64,000 nucleotides of DNA, taken from NCBI GenBank assembly GCA_029378245.1, contig JARKIF010000065.1, forward strand, positions 149,646 to 213,645, in the 5' to 3' direction. The notes below the pieces were generated by a model. The model was given only the letters and a program-made list of their open reading frames with translations, was not told where the DNA came from and made no database searches. Below, one piece after another: positions 57,666-64,000 of the stretch. How positions within the stretch are numbered: position 1 is the stretch's first letter; the number at the start of each line of letters is the position of its first letter. Both the position numbers and the translations under genes were made by a program. The DNA comes from Roridomyces roridus (taxonomy: Eukaryota > Basidiomycota > Agaricomycetes > Agaricales > Mycenaceae).

Positions 57666-58267
57666 TAGTTGTGGCAAGGTCCGGTTCAGAAATCGGTTCG
57701 AACCTGAACCGAACCTGAACCGGACGCGGGTTCAGCGTTCAGGTTCACGAAATCCCTGAACCTGAACGCAAGTTCGGTTCGGCGTTCGGCCAGCACGGCG
57801 CGCGTTCGAACCTGAACCTGAAAGTGAACCCCATCAGCACAATTGTATCAATTTCATGCCGGATTTCCCACATTTCTGGCAGTGCGGTGTGATCTGTAGC
57901 AAGTATACCCATCCGGTAACATTCACACCCTTGTAGCCCATTTTTACGCCGTGTTGCGCGCCTCTGACTTTTCATCAAGATGATTGATGGCGCATCAATA
58001 GTGGCGGGAATGTGTCGGCTGCACATTACAGCGCCGTACACGATCCATCGGGTTCTCCAAAGCACCTCAGTTGACTCCTTCCCAGGTACCCTCAGCCACA
58101 GAGCAATTTTTTGGGAGGATTCTTGGGATCAGGGACCGGCGGGGTTCGAACGCGAACGCACGTTCAGGTTCAAGGTTCGGCAATGGCCCGAACCGAACGC
58201 CAGGTTCAGGTTCGGGGTTCGGAAAAAATGCTGCTGAACCGAACCGAACCGAACCTTGCCAGCACTA
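57666..58267. mobile_element. hAT-like MITE, 602 bp, rich in GGTTCAGGTTC motifs
   Basis: The left end is TAGTTGTGGCAAGGT and the right end ACCTTGCCAGCACTA, an inverted repeat with 13 of 15 matches, starting TAGT like the 22,655 element. A GTGTC direct repeat flanks it (57,661-57,665 and 58,268-58,272), shorter than the 8 bp expected for hAT, so the rest of the duplication may have mutated. Inverted clusters of GAACCTGAACC and GGTTCGG motifs fill about 180 bp at each end. The centre is unrelated and non-coding. Confidence 0.8.
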
Positions 58268-58621
58268 GTGTCTCGCCCAATTTCTTGGTTTTCGGCTCTT
58301 TGGACGACGGACTGTAAATACAGATGACTTGTCCCCATCCTCTCTCGTCGCGTACAGAGAAAATACAGCTTTTCTCGGGCCATTCTTTGCATCTCACTTG
58401 TAAAGCATCCCTCTCGGGATTGCTTTGTCCCCGCCGTGACCCATGATCTCACCCCACTTGTCAGTCCAAATGCAGTAGTACCAACAGACTTCACCAGGCT
58501 CAACCTACAGACTCGGATTGCCATGCACCCGCAATGGCCCTCAAAGCAGGTGATGGCTGACGCATGATTTGACTTGCGACATGTTTGCCCTTGTTATTTC
58601 CCTCTCTGTCTTTTCACCACC

Positions 58622-58775
58622 ATGACCACAGCTGAACTGTGCTCTCGTCTGGCCAGAATCGACGAAAAGATACTCACTCTACAAGCCCACCGCGCGGCTT
58701 TCGCTGCACAACTCGCCGCGGCGGTTTATCCCGTCCTATCTCTCCCCACCGATGATCGACAAATCGAACAACGAC
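58622..58775 (+). pseudogene. N-terminal fragment of an F-box gene
   Basis: From the ATG at 58,622 the frame reads MTTAELCSRLARIDEKILTL then a further helix and YPVLSLPTD. This coiled-coil leader ending just before an F-box is typical of one class of agaric F-box proteins, but the F-box itself does not follow in any frame. It is probably a truncated copy. Confidence 0.5.
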
Positions 58776-58939
58776 CGCGCCTGTTGCCACTACATCCTCG
58801 CTCCATCCAGATCTCCCCTCCCCTGCTCGAGATCGCCCAATCACAACATACAATCGCCCCTCCCCGATGGCCGTCCATATAAGTGAATCCATCCAACGCA
58901 CGCCGAAAGGTTTGTGTCCGCCCTCGGATAGTGCCAGCC

Positions 58940-59010
58940 TTCTGGAACATCCCGTTCAATTTGGGAGGAGGGCCTCAGGCTGCTTGCTACTAGTACTACA
59001 TTTTTCCAGG
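58940..59010 (+). repeat. tRNA-like module G
   Basis: AACATCCCGTTCAATTTGGG with a T5 run at 59,001-59,005. Homologous to the module at 44,995-45,072 over about 120 bp including the flank downstream of the T-run. Confidence 0.5.
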
Positions 59011-59350
59011 TCGTCGCAGGCATATTCGTTTGCCAATCGCTTCGAGCCTGCTCATAACCATCACCCAATCGATACATGTATAGTGTTGTTCCGAAGCAGC
59101 TTCCTGACTGTCAACTGATCGAATAGTTCTGGATGGGTTCATGAGGATGAGCAGCAAGTATGGGACGACAGGTCGGTGTGAAAGAGTATAGAATACATGA
59201 GGAGCAAATCGTCCCAATACAGAACACCCGACCTCCGTCTTGCATGCACGCCGGGGAAAACTCTGCGCAGCACATCCACATTCCGCTACACAGCAGAAAA
59301 GAAAACATCAATCGAATGCTTCAAGATGCTTACGCCGAGTGACTCACGAT

Positions 59351-60499
59351 CTATACCGTAAGATCCAGTATTCCCCTTGCATCCGCGGCCGGTAACAAAG
59401 ACCTCGTCCTCTCCGTCAAGAACTTGTGCGAGTGGAAGTCAAACACAGCGAACTTGCGCAAATGTTGGAATCGCTCGTGCGCCAGCTCTGCGTCAATGGC
59501 GGACCATGGGATTCGGCCGGCGGAATGTTGAATGTAGACCGTGATCGAATTCCAGTCCGCGGAGGGCAGGCAGGACAGAATGTCAGGAATTTGCGGCTGA
59601 AAACACGAAAAGGCGAAGTCAGTGAGGTTCGTGCTGGTATTGTAGGAGCCGCTTGAGCTGTATGGCTGGGGATTGTGAATTCATTACTGGAGGATTAGGA
59701 AAGGGGCTGACTGTTTTCACTCCACCCCTGGAGGGAAATGGCTCGAATGGACCGGAGACTGTGCCCAGCGCGTTTCAGGTATGTCTGCGCCGATGCTTCC
59801 ACTGCGCAGGGCGGGTCGAGGTCAAGAAAAGTTAGATGCGGCATTGAGGAGGGCGGATGCGCGATGAAGCTGGAAAAGAGGGCGTGCGAAACATCGAGCC
59901 CGACGACGGTCAATTCGCTCAGCTGAAGGGGTAGAGGGACGACAGGAGTTGTCGCGTCTTTGAAGATCTTGATGTCCCTCCCAACAGTGAGCGATGTGAC
60001 TGACGGCACGCAGGAAAGCATCGCGAGAATCAGGCTGTCGCGGCACTCAAACTGGCCCGGAACACCAAGTATAAATCGATCGAGGTGAAGGTGCGAAATT
60101 GACGGGGAGTGCGATGACCAGGCTCGCAGGTGGGGAAACAGGGACTCGGGCTCGGAGGGCAGAACCCATGTGGACACTACGCGAAGCCGGATAGATGTGA
60201 GGTTGGGCAAGTGGTGCATCCTCTCGAGCAATCCCTGGTCGATTACGAGTGCGCCCATGTCCACCTGCAAGTGGCGGATGTAGAAAAGGATGCTGGGACG
60301 GTTTGCGATGAAATCCAGAAGCGTAGATAGCCTGTGGATTGCCATAACCCGCACGTGAGAGAATAAGTGGAATCGACTTCGTGGCACCCATTTCGTGCAG
60401 ACCAGACCATACGTCCCTATGTCTGGAGACGGTATACGGGTCGGAGGTGTGGCAGCAGTCTATGACCTGCTCGATAAGTTCTTGAGGGAAATCGCGCAT
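59351..60499 (-). pseudogene. F-box/LRR paralogue with two frameshifts
   Basis: Starts MRDFPQELIEQVIDCC at 60,499 and ends DARGILDLTV at 59,351, so it is co-linear with the intact gene at 40,757-41,902. The frame breaks near 60,440: before the break the reading is DPYT, after it in the next frame YGLVCTKWVPRSRFHLFSHV. It breaks again near 59,640, where QYTSTNLT-like sequence has lost two bases. Between the breaks 230 codons are well preserved (LPNLTSIRLRVV, VTSLTVGRDIKI, LTFLDLDPPCAV). Divergence from the intact paralogue is high, so this is not a recent copy. If the indels are assembly errors it would be a functional F-box protein of about 380 residues. Confidence 0.8.
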
Positions 60500-61015
60500 C
60501 GGCAAGAGGGCGTCGTGGTGGTTTGTGGCAAGCGGCCTTGATCGACGATCGCATGAGTCACGACAAAGATCTGATTGAGACCAATCAATCACATTCTGGC
60601 AACGTTCGGCAAAGCAGCCTTTCTTGAGCCTTTCGGTTGACCTCTTCCAGTTTCTCGAGTACTGCAGTGTACACGTGGGAATGCCGCAGGCCGCATGAGT
60701 CAGCGGCAAGACTCACGAAGCACGCGGAGCACCCGCTTCAGCTCGGTGTAAGTGATCAAGCACGTCTCTTCGGCAACTACGGCATCCTCGGGCTGTGCAT
60801 ACGGTGCCGATCGCGAGTACCGCGGTTGGCAGCGGCGCGGAGACTTTTCTTCTTCTGACTCTTGACTCACTACCTGACTCACTGAATAGTATACAGTATA
60901 AATAGTTAGATGGCCTTACACGGCCCCGTAGAGTGTCACACATTTGAACAACGTCGAGGAGTGAGCGATTTGAGGAGCTTCAACCTTCCGGAAGTGGACT
61001 TTTAGATATTAGCTC
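60500..61015. other. No gene recognised
   Basis: Upstream of the decayed F-box copy. No supported frame. Confidence 0.4.
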
Positions 61016-61020
61016 GCATT

Positions 61021-61061
61021 GGTAGTGAGTTACACCCGCCTCACTACCGGAGCCTTTTTTT
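61021..61061 (+). other. Perfect 9-bp hairpin followed by T7
   Basis: GGTAGTGAG (61,021-61,029) pairs with CTCACTACC (61,040-61,048) across a 10-nt loop. T7 follows at 61,055-61,061. It looks like a small structured transcript end. In a eukaryote the T-run would serve Pol III. Function unknown. Confidence 0.35.
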
Positions 61062-61418
61062 CTACGCTCGGTCCTCTTAGCACCCTCCATCTCCGCCAAA
61101 CTGACACATCCGCACGCAACCTCCGCGTTCTGCCTTGTTCTCTGTCCGTGTTCCATTAGGGTTTGAGTAATCCGTGGATCCGATGGGATGATCAACGCTA
61201 AATTGACAAAGCCGTGCCTTGGTAGCGAGTACAAGATGAAGGTGGTAGAAAAAATAGTCCAATAGTCCGGAATAGACGTGGAGCACGCAGATTATAAACA
61301 TGACCCCATTCCTGCATGCATAATTCGCCGGGCGAACCATCGGGATCAACTCTGAGGCCGTAAATATGAACGGGACGCTCAGCAATTTTCACGGCGACTG
61401 ACTCACCTTTTCGATTAC

Positions 61419-61740
61419 TCACGAAAGACCCAGTATCCCCCTCGCATTCGCCCGCGGGAGTAGATCCCTCGTCTCAACCGTCAAGAGTTTGTACGCATAG
61501 AAATCACAAATAGTGAACTTGCGCAAGCGCTGAAATCGTTCGTGTGCCAACTCTGCGTCGATGGCGGCCCAAGGCACTCGGTCGCCGTTTCTGGATGGAG
61601 ACCGTGATCGATTTCCAATCCGAGGCGGGGAGGTAGGACAGAATCTCAGGGACCTTTGCCTCGAAGCAGGAGAACGAGAAGTCGACCAGGTTGGTGCTGA
61701 CATATTGTAAGAGTGTTTTCAGCGAAATTGCTGACGATCG
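61419..61740 (-). pseudogene. Truncated F-box/LRR paralogue, C-terminal part only
   Basis: Reads LLQYVSTNLVDFSFSCFEAKVPEI, LSYLPASDWKSITVSIQK and, after a frameshift near 61,590, RVPWAAIDAELAHERFQRLRKF, ending ARGILGLS at 61,419. These match the last third of the gene at 40,757-41,902. The F-box and most repeats are absent. Confidence 0.75.
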
Positions 61741-61839
61741 TGGAATGAGTTCAAACATCGAGAAACCAGGATGACTACCCACAGTTTGCGTTCCCCTCGC
61801 GAATAGCGATGGCTCGTATAGAGCGGAGACTATGGGGAC

Positions 61840-61890
61840 ATGACCCGTTCGATTCGGGACCAAGGCTTCCCATTTGTCGGATTTTTTGGA
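61840..61890 (+). repeat. tRNA-like module H
   Basis: CCCGTTCGATTCGGG at 61,844-61,858 (stem CCCG/CGGG, loop TTCGATT) with T6 at 61,882-61,887. It shares GGGACCAA after the T-arm with the module at 39,634. Confidence 0.55.
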
Positions 61891-62015
61891 TCTCACTGCG
61901 CTGGGCTGTTCAGCACCCCCTCTGAATCTCTCCGAACGACCTGAATACATAAATACATTTTATCCCCACACCACAACTCACTCTATGTATCACAACAACT
62001 GGTATCAATCACGCT

Positions 62016-63335
62016 TCATGCACTAGCACCCTCCTTGCCCTTCCCACCCTCCATATCAGCCAACTTGACATCCGCAGCAGCCTCCTTCTCATTCTGCCTC
62101 GCCGCCTCCCCCTCTTGGTGTTTGACCCACGTGTTACACAGATCCCGCGAGGATGATGATATTGACGAGGCGCGACCGCTGTGGGAGGTGTGAGTACGGG
62201 GACCACATAGAGGAAACCAACGCACCTCGTAACGACATCCTTGAACAACCACACCCCAAGCAAACTCGCCGCCACACCCCGCACGGCACTGCTCACCATG
62301 TGCGTTATAGGCGAAGTAACCTTGATACTCATAAACTCGCAAGCGACATCGAAAAGCCGACTCCCCAGTGATGAGCGAGCCCCAGATGAAAGTGCGCAGC
62401 GCAGCGCTAGCATCGGGTGTCCCAGCCAGCGGTGGGAATAGGAGCTGCGAGACAGCGGGACCTTCGAAGAAGAGGACGATCGGGGAGAGGGCGACGACGC
62501 TCATGATGTGCGTGTACCAGGAGAGGAGGATGGCGCTGCCGTTTACGGCGTTGAGGCTCTGCTTGATCACGACGGAGTGGAGGGCTGTGACGGTTGAGCT
62601 GGCTACGCCGAAACCGACACCGGTGAGGTGAGGAGAGAGCGGTGCCGTCGAGGAAGACTCCGACGAAGAAGCCGGATGTGACGAGTGCGCAAGCGACGAG
62701 GATGCGCAGGGAGGGGGAGGTGTGAAGGACGAAGCCCGAGATGGCGACGGTGAAGGGGAGTACGAGGCCTTGTGGATTTCAGAAGAGGAATGGGAGAGTG
62801 GCTGAATACTCGCACCTCGGGCCACCTGGTAGAACGACGCATCGACGTATTTCAGGGTAAAATTGCTTAGACTGTGTGGGGTTAAGTGATAGATTGGCGT
62901 GGAGAGTGCGGCGGACACACGTCAGACTGAGGAGACTAAGCGCGACCATCGGGAAGAGCGCCTTGCAGATTTTGAGGTCAAACGTGAGGCGGTCTGGAAG
63001 GATCCGCATAGCGTTGGCAGATACGAAGAGGACGACAGCAATGGCGAGCTGCGTTAGGAGGAAGAACATGGGGGCGGAGGTTATGTTGAGCACCCATTTG
63101 TTTCTGCGCTCATTAGAGGTCGTTCGAAGGAGAGATGAACGAGGACGAACGCCATGACCATCTGATGCCCATCTGCGTCAGTTTGGGTCCGGGCTGCGGA
63201 GGAAATGGGCGCACCGAGAGGGCAGCAACGAGGTAGAAGCAGACGACGCCGTCTGTCAATTCGAGTTGAGGTGGGCTTTTGGAAGGGTCTGAGACTTACG
63301 ACCATGGCATTGGAGGCCGACGGAGTGGGAGGCAT
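62016..63335 (-). pseudogene. Nucleotide-sugar transporter (SLC35/TPT type), several indels
   Basis: Spliced exons read MPPTPSASNAMV, then VVCFYLVAALS, MVMA, NKWVLNITSAPMFFLLTQLA, LFPMVALSLLSL, LSNFTLKYVDASFYQVARG, LVLPFTVAISGFVL, LTGVGFGVASSTVTALHSVVIK, SLNAVNGSAILLSWYTHIMS, VTSPITHMVSSAVRGVAASL, then TWVKHQE and a basic/acidic tail ending at 62,016. About ten hydrophobic segments and the NKWVLN and LKYVDASFYQVARG motifs place it among Golgi nucleotide-sugar transporters, perhaps GDP-fucose-like. Frame problems: one extra base near 62,633, a frame mismatch after the first exon, and a compensated pair at 62,133-62,165 that turns the expected last membrane segment (NIIILAGSV in the next frame) into SSSSRDLCN. 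Either a damaged gene or assembly indels. Confidence 0.75.
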
Positions 63336-63339
63336 GCTG

Positions 63340-64000
63340 GCGAGGACGGGGAGGAGAAGAGACGTGGCTGCGGATGCAATTGATCGGAGATGTTTGTCAC
63401 CGAGACAGCTTGACACAAACCACGACGACCGTCGACGACGTCGGTCGCCCACTTCCCCGTAGATGCACAATTGCCCTCAGGAACTCGTGGAAATTCAACG
63501 ATCCCTACTTGTAGATCCCGCCGTCTGCAGAAGTAACAGCTTGTAGCCTGGTCTGCAGAAATGGGCGCCTCGAAGCTGATTCCACTTGTTCTCTTACGCG
63601 CGTCACGGTCTTTCTGGGAACAAGAGGCTCTCTGATCTCTGCTCTGTCGGATCTTGTCCCAGAGCGTCCGACCATCCTGTCCGGCTCTTTCACTTGGAGC
63701 CTTGTTTGACGACGCAAACCTCACATCCATCCGACTCCTCCTAGTCTCCGATGGATTCAACCTACCCAGATGGAGTCTCCTCTCCCAGACTCGGAGGCGT
63801 GGTCATCAACTCCCCGTCGATTTCGCATTTTCACCCGAGACTCTTCCAACGAAGCACGAGCCTGGAGGTGGCAAGAGGCATGGTTTGTGTTGGTCCTGAT
63901 ACGGTAGCTCATCTGGTAGATCACCAAAACCTTCCTTGTGAACAGCCAACTCAGCTTGGCTCTGCCCGGCACTCGCGATTTCACATCAGCCATAGATCCC
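63340..64000. other. No gene recognised; isolated box A-like sequence near 63,910
   Basis: GTAGCTCATCTGGTAGATCACC near 63,908 matches a tRNA D-arm (box A) well, but no T-arm follows at the right distance, so no tRNA is called. The open frame at 63,654-63,899 has no features. Confidence 0.35.

Noticed and set aside
63895..63970. A functional tRNA gene starting at the good box A near 63,908
   Set aside because: No T-arm/box B or acceptor pairing follows within tRNA length.

Overview
The window looks like accessory, transposon-rich DNA from an agaricomycete mushroom (Basidiomycota). This is inferred from short 50-60 nt introns with GTGCGT/GTGAGT/GTATGT donors and CTAAC-type branch sites, a NACHT-ankyrin receptor with a Gly-Gly linker at its N-terminus, several F-box and MYND genes of agaric type, a metacaspase-like gene, and Ty3/gypsy, DIRS, LINE, hAT-like and Tc1/mariner-like elements. 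No prokaryotic features are present. Gene models were spliced by eye, so exon ends are approximate unless a donor and acceptor are stated.

Layout. 1-5,770: a truncated gypsy reverse transcriptase abuts two intron-rich minus-strand genes, one with a Zn2Cys6-type cysteine pattern. 5,770-15,700: mostly repeats, including a complete solo LTR (6,935-8,441), a GC-rich MITE-like element, a dispersed repeat and an old LTR relative. 15,963-20,883 (minus): a NACHT-ankyrin gene cut inside its ankyrin repeats by a second copy of the same LTR (16,386-17,903, 4-bp target duplication). 21.5-24.2 kb (plus) and 25.5-28.15 kb (minus): two converging arrays of tRNA-like T-arm/B-box sequences, nearly all followed by a run of at least five T, with one intact hotdog-thioesterase gene between them (24,512-25,450). 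28.3-42 kb: an F-box protein with a C-terminal zinc-finger-like segment, a small membrane protein, a Tc1/mariner MITE, a MYND gene, an F-box gene, a decayed MYND copy, a membrane-anchored MYND protein and an F-box/LRR-like gene, interspersed with more tRNA-like modules. 42.5-47.9 kb: a DIRS-like RT/RNase H ORF, an unknown ORF and a LINE copy whose ends indicate a twin-priming inversion. 48.9-57 kb: an unknown intron-rich gene, a frameshifted metacaspase-like gene and an unknown gene. 57.6-63.4 kb: a hAT-like MITE, two decayed F-box/LRR paralogues and a nucleotide-sugar-transporter-like gene carrying several indels.

The most unusual signal is the family of about 28 tRNA-like modules: a T-arm with 7-nt TTCGANT-type loop, then 25-55 nt, then T4-T11. 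They occur in both orientations across 40 kb. Several also keep a serine-type anticodon stem-loop or fold as shortened three-stem forms. They could be tRNA-derived Pol III transcription units, SINE remnants or a dense tRNA pseudogene field. A second recurring theme is single-base indels in otherwise well preserved ORFs, which needs read-level checking before any gene is called dead.
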